From RUG572 sp051884915 (GTDB taxonomy: Bacteria; Verrucomicrobiota; Kiritimatiellia; RFP12; UBA1067), in contig JBJEWF010000042.1 of assembly GCA_051884915.1 (NCBI GenBank), forward strand, positions 1-64,000: DNA of 64,000 nucleotides, given 5' to 3'. The position numbers and the translations under genes were made by a program. The notes beneath the pieces are model-generated. The model worked only from the letters and a program-made list of their open reading frames with translations. It made no database searches and was not told the origin of the DNA. Position 1 is the first letter of the stretch. Every line of letters begins with the position of its first letter. This document shows, in pieces, positions 9,332 to 17,644 of the stretch.

Positions 9332-10945
9332 ATGAAGAAGGTGAAGACCGTTGCGGACGTGCTGCCCGCCGTCGATTCGGACGGACGTCCCGTCCTCGGG
9401 GCCATGATGAACAACATGGTGGTTCCGCTCGACACGCCGCTGGTCGGCGAACCGGAACTGGCGCCGCTGACGCGCGCCAGGCCGTACGGCGTGGACATCC
9501 ACCGTTCGACGCTCGTCTTCCTGCTGGCGAAGTGCGCGTCGGACGCCTTCCCGGGCACGACGTTCCGCGTCCGCCATTCGATCGGTCCGGCCCTGTGGTG
9601 CACGCTGGCGGGGAAGGACGCGCCCCTCCCGGCCGACGCCGTGGCGAAGCTGCGTCCGGCGCTGGCGGCGCTCGTGAAGGCCAACCGGCCGATCGCGGCC
9701 GTGCCGGCGCCCTATCGGGAGGCCTACGAGTTCTTCGAGCGGACCGGGCGGCTGGATGAACTCCATCTGATGAAGCACCGCAATCCGCCGATGGTCCTGA
9801 TGACGCAATGCGGCGCGTTCCGCGCGCTGAACCAGACGACGCTGGCGTCGCGGACGGGCATGGTGGACCTGTTCGACCTGATTCCCGTCGACGACGGGAT
9901 CATCCTGAATCTCCCCTCGCTCGAAAAGCCGGACGAACTGGTCCCGCTGCCCTACACCGAGCCGTATTTCAAGGTCTTCCGCCGCCAGCGCGAACGGACG
10001 CGCGTCACCGGCGTCGAGACGGTTGGCGATTTGAACCAGGCGGTCCTTGAGAAGCGTTTCGACGATCTCGTCCGGACCGTCGAGGCCATGCAGACGAAGG
10101 ACCTTTCGCGCATCGCCGACGAAATCGCCATGCGCAATCCGCCCGTCCGCCTGGTGCTGCTCGCCGGCCCCTCCTCCGCCGGCAAGACGACGACCGCCCA
10201 TCGCCTCTGCACGCAGCTTCGGGTTGACGGCATGAAGCCGCGCCTGCTGTCGACGGACGACTACTTCGTGGGCGACGCGCGCAATCCGCGCGACGCGAAC
10301 GGCAGGCTGGACTACGAGCACGTGAAAGCCGTCGACGCCGAACGCCTGGCGGCCGATCTGAACGCGCTTTTCGCGGGCAAGCCCGTCCACTTGCGCCGCT
10401 TCGATTTCCTGAAGCACGACGGCTATGACGCCAAGGACGCGACGACGCTGCCGCCGACGGGCGTCATCGTGCTTGAGGGCATCCACGCGCTCAACCCCGA
10501 ACTGACGCGCGGCATTGACGACACGGTCAAGTTCCGCGTCTATCTGAACGCGCTGACCCAGCTCGTCGTGGACAGCTGCAACCGCCTTTCGGCCACGGAC
10601 ACGCGCCTGCTGCGCCGCCTTGTGCGCGATTTCAACTACCGCGGCATGTCGCCGCTCGAAACGTTCCGCCTCTGGCCCGGCGTCGTCGCCGGCGAGCGGA
10701 AGTGGATCTATCCCTACCAGCCGCAGGCCGACGCCGTGTTCAATTCCTCGCTGGACTACGAGCTCGCCGTGCTCAAGCCGTACGCCACGCGTCTGCTCAA
10801 CCAGGTCAAGCCCTGGGATCCGGAGTTCGTCGAAGCCCGGCGCCTGTCGGGGATTCTCCACAACGTCTCGGTGGCTTCGGAAGCGGCCGTGCCGGGAAAT
10901 TCGATTTTGCGCGAAACCATCGGCGGAAGCCAGTTGGACTATTGA
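9332..10945 (+). CDS. Uridine-kinase-like P-loop nucleoside kinase with N-terminal extension
   Basis: A 537-residue protein. Its C-terminal half is a uridine kinase/phosphoribulokinase-type P-loop kinase: Walker A GPSSAGKTTT near residue 280, then STDDYF and VLEGIHALNP. The first 270 residues resemble the extension found in the long bacterial Udk-like proteins, whose N-terminus is related to threonyl-tRNA synthetase. The short uridine kinase is only about 210 residues. The substrate of the long form is not settled, and I infer phosphorylation of a nucleoside or similar alcohol. It lies 57 bases after the FGGY kinase on the same strand, so co-transcription is likely. Confidence 0.82.
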   Translation: MKKVKTVADVLPAVDSDGRPVLGAMMNNMVVPLDTPLVGEPELAPLTRARPYGVDIHRSTLVFLLAKCASDAFPGTTFRVRHSIGPALWCTLAGKDAPLPADAVAKLRPALAALVKANRPIAAVPAPYREAYEFFERTGRLDELHLMKHRNPPMVLMTQCGAFRALNQTTLASRTGMVDLFDLIPVDDGIILNLPSLEKPDELVPLPYTEPYFKVFRRQRERTRVTGVETVGDLNQAVLEKRFDDLVRTVEAMQTKDLSRIADEIAMRNPPVRLVLLAGPSSAGKTTTAHRLCTQLRVDGMKPRLLSTDDYFVGDARNPRDANGRLDYEHVKAVDAERLAADLNALFAGKPVHLRRFDFLKHDGYDAKDATTLPPTGVIVLEGIHALNPELTRGIDDTVKFRVYLNALTQLVVDSCNRLSATDTRLLRRLVRDFNYRGMSPLETFRLWPGVVAGERKWIYPYQPQADAVFNSSLDYELAVLKPYATRLLNQVKPWDPEFVEARRLSGILHNVSVASEAAVPGNSILRETIGGSQLDY

Positions 10946-10960
10946 GGAAAGGACGTGGAC

Positions 10961-12919
10961 ATGATCTTCGGCGTGCGCTTCGGCGGGTGCGTCTCCGGCA
11001 TCGTGCTGGCGGGGCTCGTCTCGGCCCAGACGGTGATTCGCTATGAGGATTTCGGCGCCGTCGGCGACGGCAAGACCGACGACATGAAGGCGATTGTCGC
11101 GGCGCATGCGGCGGCGAACGAAAAGGACCTCGCCGTCAAGGTCGCGCCGGGCAAGACCTACTACATCGGCGGGGAGCCGCTGACCGCCGTCGTCAAGACG
11201 GATGTCGATTTCGGTTCCGCGAAGTTCATTGTCGACGACGTCGGGGTACCGCTGGCGCGGCGCGGCGCGCCGGTCTTCTCCGTCGAGCCGTCGCAGAAGC
11301 CGTTTGCGGTGAAAGGCGTCGGCACGCTGGCGCGCGGACAGGAATCCCTGGGCGTGTCCTTGCCCGCCGACTGCCTGCTGGTGGCGGTCGACACGAACGT
11401 GAGGCGCTATGTCCGCTCTGGCGCCAACCGGAACGGGGGCGTGCCCCAGCAGGAGGTCTTCCTCTGCGACCGGACGGGCGCCATCGACCGGCGGGCGCCG
11501 ATTGTCTGGGATTTCGGGCAGGTGACGCAGCTGACGGCCTATCCCGTCGATGCGAAGACGCTTGTGGTCAGGGGCGGCCACTTCACGACGATTGCGAACC
11601 AGGCCGAGTCGCGCTACACCTACTACGGACGCGGCATCGCGGTGACGCGGTCGAACGTCCGGATCGAGGGCCTGCGCCACGAGATCGCCGGCGAACTCGA
11701 CCATGGCGCGCCGTATGCCGGATTCGTCGGCGTGTCCAAATGCGCGAACGTGGTGGTGACGGGCTGCGTGTTCACGGCCCACAGGGTGTACCGGACGATT
11801 GGCAGCGCCGGCGTGGGCGTGAGCATGGGGTCCTACGACATCACGGCCAACACGGCGGTGAACGTCTCCTATGTGGACTGCCGGCAGACGACCGACATCA
11901 CGGACAACCGCTACTGGGGGCTGTTCGGCTCCAACTACTGCAAGAACCTGCTTTACGACGGATGCGAATTCTCGCGGTTCGACGCGCACATGGGCGTGGC
12001 GAATGCCACGATCCGCAATTGCCGCCTTGGCTACATGGGCATCAACGCCATCGGCTTCGGGACCTTTCTCGTCGAGAACACGACCGTCCTCGGCCAGAGC
12101 TTCATCAATCTGCGATCCGACTACGGCAGCACCTGGGAAGGCGAATTCGTCATCCGCAATTGCCGCTTCGTGCCGGCGAACGGCCGCGGGAAGACGGGAT
12201 GCCTGATCGGCGGGGCCTATTCCGGGAAGCACGACTTCGGCTATCCCTGCCACATGCCGCGCCGGATTCTCGTCGAGGGCCTGCACGTCGACGACGCCAA
12301 CCATCCGGAGCCGTACGGCGGACCGTATCTCTTCGCCGACTTCAACCGGGACAACACGGGCGCGGACTACGTCGAGGACCATCCGTACCGCCTGACGGAG
12401 GAGGTGGTGCTGAAGAACGTGACGACGGCCAGCGGCAAGCCGTTCGCCAAGAGTCCCAATCCCTGGATGTTCCGCAACGTGAAGGTGACGGTCGGACGCG
12501 AGGCGCCGCACGCGGAGCGCCCCGGACGGTCGGACGCGGCATCAGGCCCGGGCGATCGCCGCGAGGATCTCGTCGGGCGACGTGACGCCGACGAACTGCT
12601 TGACGAGCGTGCCGTTCTTGACGACGAGCAGGGTGGGAATCGACTGCACGCCGAATTTGGCGGCGAGATCGGGATTCCGGTCGACGTCGACTTTCAGGAT
12701 GTTGAGTTCGGGATGCGCCGGGGCGAGCTTCGTTTCGAGGATCGCGCCCTGCATCTTGCACGGGCCGCACCAGACGGCCCAGAAGTCGACGAGCGAAACG
12801 CCCGTGGCGACGGCCGTTTCGAATTCTGCGGATGTGATGTCTCTGATCGCCATGGCTGGTCCTCCTCTGGTATTTCAATTTTGGGCTGTCAGGCGTCGAA
12901 CGCCGCATGCGCCAGGTAG
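10961..12919 (+). CDS. Secreted right-handed beta-helix (pectate-lyase-like) protein with anomalous antisense tail
   Basis: The N-terminal part (to about residue 515) has a Sec signal peptide (GIVLAGLVSAQ), the Pectate_lyase_3-type opening FGAVGDGKTDDMKAI, and many short beta-strand coils. A polysaccharide lyase, glycosidase or carbohydrate-binding role outside the cytoplasm is inferred. Start ATG 10961 has GGAC just upstream; GTG 10955 is an alternative. The recognisable fold ends near 12490 (NPWMFRNVKVTVG), yet no stop occurs until 12919. The last 140 or so residues are therefore encoded antisense to all of trxA and the end of trxB, and they look like a non-coding shadow. Either the native stop was lost or there is a frameshift or sequence error near 12490. 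Confidence 0.7.
   Translation: MIFGVRFGGCVSGIVLAGLVSAQTVIRYEDFGAVGDGKTDDMKAIVAAHAAANEKDLAVKVAPGKTYYIGGEPLTAVVKTDVDFGSAKFIVDDVGVPLARRGAPVFSVEPSQKPFAVKGVGTLARGQESLGVSLPADCLLVAVDTNVRRYVRSGANRNGGVPQQEVFLCDRTGAIDRRAPIVWDFGQVTQLTAYPVDAKTLVVRGGHFTTIANQAESRYTYYGRGIAVTRSNVRIEGLRHEIAGELDHGAPYAGFVGVSKCANVVVTGCVFTAHRVYRTIGSAGVGVSMGSYDITANTAVNVSYVDCRQTTDITDNRYWGLFGSNYCKNLLYDGCEFSRFDAHMGVANATIRNCRLGYMGINAIGFGTFLVENTTVLGQSFINLRSDYGSTWEGEFVIRNCRFVPANGRGKTGCLIGGAYSGKHDFGYPCHMPRRILVEGLHVDDANHPEPYGGPYLFADFNRDNTGADYVEDHPYRLTEEVVLKNVTTASGKPFAKSPNPWMFRNVKVTVGREAPHAERPGRSDAASGPGDRREDLVGRRDADELLDERAVLDDEQGGNRLHAEFGGEIGIPVDVDFQDVEFGMRRGELRFEDRALHLARAAPDGPEVDERNARGDGRFEFCGCDVSDRHGWSSSGISILGCQASNAACAR
12542..12853 (-). 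CDS. trxA: Thioredoxin
   Basis: A 103-residue cytoplasmic dithiol reductant, the usual family size. The active site WCGPC is present (Cys29, Cys32), with an aromatic-rich DFWAVWC lead-in and the conserved cis-proline in QSIPTLLV. The start has a strong GAGGAGG site upstream. It lies 35 bases downstream of trxB on the same strand, so the two are probably one transcript and form the thioredoxin pair. The whole gene lies antisense inside the open frame of the beta-helix protein. Confidence 0.95.
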   Translation of the reverse strand: MAIRDITSAEFETAVATGVSLVDFWAVWCGPCKMQGAILETKLAPAHPELNILKVDVDRNPDLAAKFGVQSIPTLLVVKNGTLVKQFVGVTSPDEILAAIARA

Positions 12920-13734
12920 TCCTGCGCCTCCAGGGCGGCCCTGGCGCCGTCGCCCGCGGCAATGACGGCCTGCTTGTGGCGGGGTTCGGCGCAGTCGCCC
13001 GCGGCGAAGACGCCGGGAACGGACGTCCGGGTCCGCGTCGTGACGACGTGGTCCCTTTCGTCCAGTTCGACCGCCCCCTTGAGAAACGCGGTCTGCGGCC
13101 GGCGGGCCGTCACGAGAAAGACGCCGGCGGCGGCAATGGACGTGCCGTCCCTCTTCGTGACGCCTTTGAGGGTCCGGGCGTCGCCGTCGAACGATGCGAC
13201 GTCTTCCGGCGGCAGGATGGCGGCGACGCGGACGCCGAGCTTTTCCAGATAGTTCCGGGCGCCCGGCGCGGCGGGGCCTGTCCCCACGATGAGCACGTCT
13301 TTTCCGGCATAGAAGGCGCCGTCGCACGTGAGGCAGGCGCTGATGCCGCGGCCCCAGTACGCCGCTTCGCCGGGAAGGCCGGTTTTCGCCACGCCGGCGC
13401 CGGTGGCGATGATGACGCTTTTCGCTTCCAGCAGGTCCCCCATCAGCGTCGACAGCTTTTTCACGGGGCCGGAGAAGTCGACGGCGCGCACCTCGTCCGT
13501 GACGAAGCGCGCGCCGGCGGTTTCGGCCTGCCGGCGGATGCCCGAAACGATGGTGGCGCCCGCAACGACGTCCGGAAAGCCGGGATAGTTGGCGACATGC
13601 CGCGTCTGCAACAGCTGGCCGCCGGCTTCCAGCCCTTCGAGAATGACGGGTTGCAGGCCGGCGCGCGCGGCGTAGATCCCGGCCGTCATGCCGGCGGGGC
13701 CGCTCCCGATGACGATGAGGTTCTCGCGTGCCAT
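12889..13734 (-). CDS. trxB: Thioredoxin reductase, compact form with atypical NADPH domain
   Basis: Flavoprotein that should re-reduce thioredoxin. FAD-binding GSGPAG is at residues 10-15, the redox pair is CLTC (Cys134, Cys137), and the C-terminal FAD motif is GVFAAGDCAEP. At 281 residues it is 30-40 shorter than usual. The second dinucleotide fold keeps GTGPAA (151-156), but the strand after it reads AAILPPEDV where NADPH-specific enzymes carry HRRxxxR. Much of that domain is missing. The electron donor may therefore not be NADPH; a ferredoxin-dependent or other flavin type is possible. The -10 box ends eight bases before the ATG, so the mRNA should be leaderless. trxA follows. Confidence 0.88.
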   Translation of the reverse strand: MARENLIVIGSGPAGMTAGIYAARAGLQPVILEGLEAGGQLLQTRHVANYPGFPDVVAGATIVSGIRRQAETAGARFVTDEVRAVDFSGPVKKLSTLMGDLLEAKSVIIATGAGVAKTGLPGEAAYWGRGISACLTCDGAFYAGKDVLIVGTGPAAPGARNYLEKLGVRVAAILPPEDVASFDGDARTLKGVTKRDGTSIAAAGVFLVTARRPQTAFLKGAVELDERDHVVTTRTRTSVPGVFAAGDCAEPRHKQAVIAAGDGARAALEAQDYLAHAAFDA

Positions 13735-13740
13735 GCCCGT

Positions 13741-13751
13741 CCATTATACCA
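13741..13751 (-). promoter_or_regulatory. Extended -10 promoter of trxB-trxA (leaderless)
   Basis: On the minus strand this reads TGGTATAATGG, with TATAAT at 13748-13743. Transcription should begin about seven bases further, near 13736, only two bases before the trxB ATG at 13734. There is no Shine-Dalgarno sequence in that space. Confidence 0.75.
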
Positions 13752-13847
13752 CGGGACGGAGGCGGACTCAAGCGCCGGAACGCGCAAGCCCCGCTCCGCC
13801 CCTCCGCCCCGCCTCGAAAGAAGCCCTTGCGCCGATGGGGGGAAACT

Positions 13848-13856
13848 TGATAAACT
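13848..13856 (+). promoter_or_regulatory. Probable extended -10 promoter before the VOC gene
   Basis: TGATAAACT fits TGN-TANANT and lies about 100 bases before the VOC-family gene, divergent from the trxB promoter. A TTGCGC at 13827-13832 could serve as a weak -35 box. Confidence 0.4.
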
Positions 13857-13956
13857 CGACACCGATGATTTCATGGCGTCGGCTCCCGATCGCGGGCGCG
13901 CGCACGAAACCGGACAAGTGAAAACGAACGGCAAAATCCGAAGAGAGGAGATCGAG

Positions 13957-14289
13957 ATGGCGATGGAAAAGGAATACATGCATACGGGGCTGCCCGTGGC
14001 GGCCAAGATGGACGGCATGAGCTACATGGAGAGCCTCAAGGTCTGGATCTGCAACAACGAAGAATACAAGATCGAGTATCTGTACTGGGAAAAGGACACG
14101 CCCTGCGCCTATCGCATGGTCGCCGAACCCCATGTGGCGTACAAGGTCGCCGACGTCCAGGCCGCCGTCGATGAGGCCGTGAAGGCGGGCGCCGCCGTTC
14201 TGCTGCCGAAATTCCCGCTCGGCGGAACGTGTGCGATCGCCTATGTGGGCTATCCGAACGGCCCGCAGGTCGAATTCTTCCAGGCGTAG
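13957..14289 (+). CDS. Small VOC (glyoxalase-fold) family protein
   Basis: A 110-residue protein of one glyoxalase/bleomycin-resistance-type module. The pattern of short strands, VADVQAAVDEAVKAGAAV and the C-terminal IAYVGYPNGPQVEFFQ are typical, the final Glu being the usual metal ligand position. The start at ATG 13957 has GAGGAG (13945-13950) six bases upstream. It lies 71 bases before a DhaK-like gene. A role in handling small carbonyl compounds such as methylglyoxal would fit with dihydroxyacetone metabolism, but that is inference from context. Confidence 0.7.
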   Translation: MAMEKEYMHTGLPVAAKMDGMSYMESLKVWICNNEEYKIEYLYWEKDTPCAYRMVAEPHVAYKVADVQAAVDEAVKAGAAVLLPKFPLGGTCAIAYVGYPNGPQVEFFQA

Positions 14290-14360
14290 CGTGCCGGACG
14301 GGGACGGCGTCGTCCGGCCCCGTTCTCTGGACATCTGAAAAGCAAACAGGAGATTCTGCC

Positions 14361-15362
14361 ATGCCAATGAAAAAGTTCATGAACGATCCCGCGAACCTCA
14401 CCAAGGAGCTTCTGGAAGGTCTCGTCGGGTGCTACTCCGACATCCTCGACCTTTACAACGAGAAGATCGTTGTGCGCAAGACGCCCAAGCCGTCCGACAA
14501 AGTCGCGCTTGTGGCGTTCGGCGGTTCGGGCCACGAGCCGGCGATGCACGGCTTCGTGGGCGAAGGTATGCTCGACGCGTGCGTCGCCGGCGACATCTTC
14601 GCCGCGCCGGGCGGCGAGAAGGTGTTCGAGGCGCTCGACCACGTCAAGCGCGACGCGGGCACGATTCTCATCACGCTCAACCACAATGGCGACCGCATGA
14701 GCGGCAGCAAGGCGATGCGCAAGGCCCAGAAGGCCGGGCTCAAGGTGGTTGAAATCGTGATTCACGACGACATCGCCCAGGGACCGGAGGCTCCGGCCGA
14801 GGACAAGCGCGGCCTTGGCGGCGTGATTCCGTTCATCAAGGTCGTTGGCGCGGCGGCCGAGGCGGGCAAGAGCCTCGACGAGATCGTCGCGCTCGCGAAC
14901 AGGTTCAACGCGGGCATCGCCACGCTTTCCGTGGCGCTCAAGACCGCGACGCATCCGCAGAACGGCGGTGAAATCGGCGCGCTTGCGGATGACGAAATGG
15001 AAATCGGCATGGGTCAGCACGGCGAAGGCGGCGGCGGCATCTGCAAGATGTGCACGGCGGACGAGACCGTCGAAAAGATGCTGCCGGCGCTCGTGAAGGC
15101 CACGAAGATCGCTTCGGGCGACAAGGCGCTCCTGCTCGTCAACGGCTCGGGCTCCACCACGACGATGGAAATGCTCATCTGCTACCGCAAGGCGAAGCAG
15201 ATGCTTGAGGCGATGGGCGTGACCGTCCTCCCCGGCAAGTGCGACGAACTGCTGACCGTCCAGGAAATGGCGGGCTTCCAGATGATCCTCTGCAAGTGCT
15301 GCGACGCGTGTGCGGGCTATCTCGCCGCGCCGGCGAACACGCCCTACTGGACGACGAGGTGA
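14361..15362 (+). CDS. dhaK: Dihydroxyacetone kinase DhaK-type subunit
   Basis: A 333-residue protein matching the DhaK substrate-binding subunit. It has FGGSGHEPAMHGFVGEGM near the N-terminus, GDIFAAP, LNHNGDRM, and His220 in MGQHGEGG at the position of the histidine that binds dihydroxyacetone covalently in E. coli (His218). The start is supported by an AGGAG site. DhaK needs a DhaL partner to supply ADP/ATP and, in PTS systems, a DhaM; neither is adjacent. The protein may act with a partner elsewhere or have a different role. Confidence 0.85.
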   Translation: MPMKKFMNDPANLTKELLEGLVGCYSDILDLYNEKIVVRKTPKPSDKVALVAFGGSGHEPAMHGFVGEGMLDACVAGDIFAAPGGEKVFEALDHVKRDAGTILITLNHNGDRMSGSKAMRKAQKAGLKVVEIVIHDDIAQGPEAPAEDKRGLGGVIPFIKVVGAAAEAGKSLDEIVALANRFNAGIATLSVALKTATHPQNGGEIGALADDEMEIGMGQHGEGGGGICKMCTADETVEKMLPALVKATKIASGDKALLLVNGSGSTTTMEMLICYRKAKQMLEAMGVTVLPGKCDELLTVQEMAGFQMILCKCCDACAGYLAAPANTPYWTTR

Positions 15363-15386
15363 GTGGCCGCGTCCGGCGGCGGTGCC

Positions 15387-15412
15387 GAGGGGACTGCGTC
15401 CGGCGTCCCCTC
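15387..15412. repeat. Hairpin GAGGGGAC / GTCCCCTC between dhaK and the phosphoesterase gene
   Basis: An eight-base perfect inverted repeat (15387-15394 and 15405-15412) has a ten-base loop and no T-run. Its arms share GGGGAC/GTCCCC with the palindromes at the start of the window, so it may be a diverged member of the same repeat family or simply an mRNA hairpin. Confidence 0.4.
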
Positions 15413-15456
15413 CGGCGTCCGGCCGCGGGCGGCGCGGAGTCCAGCGGGAGCAAGGC

Positions 15457-16194
15457 GTGAAATTTGCGATTCTATCCGACGTCCACGCGAATGCCGAAGC
15501 GCTGAAGACCGTGCTCCGGGATGTTCGCGAACATGGCGTCGAGAGAATCGTCTGCCTTGGCGACGTCGTGGGCTATGGTCCCGATCCCGTCGAGTCGCTG
15601 CGCCTGTGCCGGGAATCCTGCCAGGTGGTGCTGATGGGCAACCATGACGCCGCCGTGGTGGGGGCGATTTCCTGCGACGATTTCCGTCCCGAGGCGCGGA
15701 TGGGGGTCTTCCGGCACCGGCGGGAGCTGCCGGCGGAAGACCGGGCGTGGCTTGCCGGCCGGCCGCACGTGTGCCGGACGCGGTCTTTCCTCGGCGTCCA
15801 TGGCTCGCCTTTCCGTCCCGAGGATTTCAACTACGTGCTGGATGAGGCGGATGCGGAGGACGCCATGGCGGCCGCGACGGGGCGGCGGCTGGTTTTCGTG
15901 GGGCACACGCATTTTTCGACGTGCTGGGAACGTGTTCCAGGCCAGCCGCCGGTGGAAAGCGGCGCGGTGGACCGCACCCTCGGGCCGCGCGGCCGCCTGA
16001 TCGTCAATGTCGGGTCCGTCGGCTATCCGCGGGTCGAATCCGAGTCCGTCTACGTGCTCTACGATTCGCGGTCCCGCCGGATTGCCTACCGCCGTCTGCC
16101 GTTCGACTTCAAGGGCTACGTCCGGCGCATGGGGCAAAAGGGCATTTCGCTTCCCGAATGGCTGGAAGAGCGCTGGCGGGAGCGGCTGAAATAG
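15457..16194 (+). CDS. Calcineurin-like metallophosphoesterase
   Basis: A 245-residue phosphoesterase with all metal-binding blocks of the family: SDVHAN at the start, LGDVVGYGPDP, GNHD, a His in VHGSPF and GHTH. The pattern resembles the YfcE/MJ0936-like phosphodiesterases. GTG 15457 is chosen because GGGAG lies six bases upstream and the first residues (KFAILSDVHAN) form the first strand of the fold. It is cytoplasmic, with no signal peptide. The substrate is unknown. Confidence 0.85.
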   Translation: MKFAILSDVHANAEALKTVLRDVREHGVERIVCLGDVVGYGPDPVESLRLCRESCQVVLMGNHDAAVVGAISCDDFRPEARMGVFRHRRELPAEDRAWLAGRPHVCRTRSFLGVHGSPFRPEDFNYVLDEADAEDAMAAATGRRLVFVGHTHFSTCWERVPGQPPVESGAVDRTLGPRGRLIVNVGSVGYPRVESESVYVLYDSRSRRIAYRRLPFDFKGYVRRMGQKGISLPEWLEERWRERLK

Positions 16195-16246
16195 GAAGAC
16201 AAAACGGCAACAGGCCATAATGGCAAAAGGGAAAAGAGGTATGAAG

Positions 16247-17644
16247 ATGGATTGGTCACGACGCGGTTTCATTCAGGCGGGTTCGTTGACGGCGGCGGGA
16301 ATCGCGTTGCCGGGGTGCCTGTCGTCGCCGTCCGGCGGTTCGCGGATCTACGAGCCGGCCCCGGTGCCGGTTCTGCGCAAGGCGAGCCTGCGGGCGGCGG
16401 GCAGCAAGATCAGGATGGGCTTCATCGGCGTGGGCGGGCGCGGGGCGGCCAATCTGGACGCGTTCTGCAAACTCGGCGAGGAGATCGTCGCGCTCTGCGA
16501 CGTGGACAGGAACAATCTCGACAGCGCCGCCAAGAAGGTGGCCTTCTGGCATCCCCGCGTCCGCTGCTACCGCGACTGGCGGGACATGCTGGACAAGGAG
16601 CCGGAGCTTGACGCCGTCGTCGTCTCGACGCCGGACCACATGCACGCGATTTGCGCCATCGCCGCAATGGAGCGGGGCTGCCACGTCTACGTGGAGAAGC
16701 CGCTCGTGCGCACGTGGTGGGAGGCCGAGCGTTTCCGCGACGTGGCGAAGGCCTGCGGCGTCGTCACCCAGATGGGCAACAACGGCAACGGCTCCGATGC
16801 CCAGCGCCGCAGCATCGAAATCCTGCAGAGCGGCGTGTTCGGACGCATCCGCGAAATCCACGTGACGACCAACCGGCCCATCTGGCCGCAGGGGCTGAAT
16901 CGGCCGGACGGCAGCGACACGGTGCCGGACACGCTGGACTGGAACCTGTGGCTGGGCATTGCGCCGAAGCGGCCGTTCAAGAAAGGCGTCTACCATTCGT
17001 TCAAGTGGCGTGGCTGGTTTGACTTCGGGACGGGGGCGATGGGCGACATCGCCTGCCACGCGATGAGCTTCTTCTGGCGCGGTCTCGACTTGCGCCAGGC
17101 GCTCGGCGTGGAGACGATCCGGTCGACGGAGAAATTCGCGGAGACCTATCCCAAGGCGACGACCGTCAAACTGTCCGTCGAAAGCGGGCGGCAGGACAGC
17201 CTGATCGACGTCTACTGGTACGATGGCGACACCTGCCCGCCGCCGGACGTCTGCCGGCGCCTGACGAACGGGCAGCTCGACAAATTTGGCGGCACGATGA
17301 TCGTGGGCGAGAAGGGCGTCTTCTGGGGCGGCCAGGTCATGATGAACGGCGAAGGGAAGTTTGTCCGCCATCAGGACCATCCGGCGACGCGCGACATTCC
17401 GCAATCGCTCCCGCGCGTGCGCGGCCACCACTGGGAGTTCGCGGAGGCGATCCGGGGCGGGGCGCGTCCGTTCTCCGACTGCGACCACTCGGTCCCGCTG
17501 ACGGAGGCGGTCTTGCTCGGCTGCATTTCGCAGCGCGTGCCGGGACGCCTCCTTTGGAATTCGGCCACGGGCCGTTTCACCAACTCGGAAGAGGCGAATC
17601 TTCTGCTGAAGCCGTCGGTTCGCCACGGGTGGACAATCGGATGA
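16247..17644 (+). CDS. Tat-exported Gfo/Idh/MocA family oxidoreductase
   Basis: A 465-residue NAD(P)-dependent sugar oxidoreductase family protein that leaves the cytoplasm folded. The N-terminus has a twin-arginine signal, SRRGFIQAG, then a lipobox-like LPGC, so it may be a lipoprotein. The Rossmann fold follows with GFIGVGGRGAANLDAF, and HVYVEKPLV carries the family's conserved EKP. I chose ATG 16247 because AAGAGG lies seven bases upstream; ATG 16241 and 16220 are alternatives in frame. The stop overlaps the start of the next UbiA gene (ATGA). Secreted members of this family in PVC bacteria are tied to glycan breakdown; the substrate here is unknown. Confidence 0.85.
   Translation: MDWSRRGFIQAGSLTAAGIALPGCLSSPSGGSRIYEPAPVPVLRKASLRAAGSKIRMGFIGVGGRGAANLDAFCKLGEEIVALCDVDRNNLDSAAKKVAFWHPRVRCYRDWRDMLDKEPELDAVVVSTPDHMHAICAIAAMERGCHVYVEKPLVRTWWEAERFRDVAKACGVVTQMGNNGNGSDAQRRSIEILQSGVFGRIREIHVTTNRPIWPQGLNRPDGSDTVPDTLDWNLWLGIAPKRPFKKGVYHSFKWRGWFDFGTGAMGDIACHAMSFFWRGLDLRQALGVETIRSTEKFAETYPKATTVKLSVESGRQDSLIDVYWYDGDTCPPPDVCRRLTNGQLDKFGGTMIVGEKGVFWGGQVMMNGEGKFVRHQDHPATRDIPQSLPRVRGHHWEFAEAIRGGARPFSDCDHSVPLTEAVLLGCISQRVPGRLLWNSATGRFTNSEEANLLLKPSVRHGWTIG

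Noticed and set aside
7748..12511. A long minus-strand open frame opposite iolB, the FGGY kinase and the nucleoside kinase
   Set aside because: Same composition artefact; the plus-strand products carry clear family motifs.
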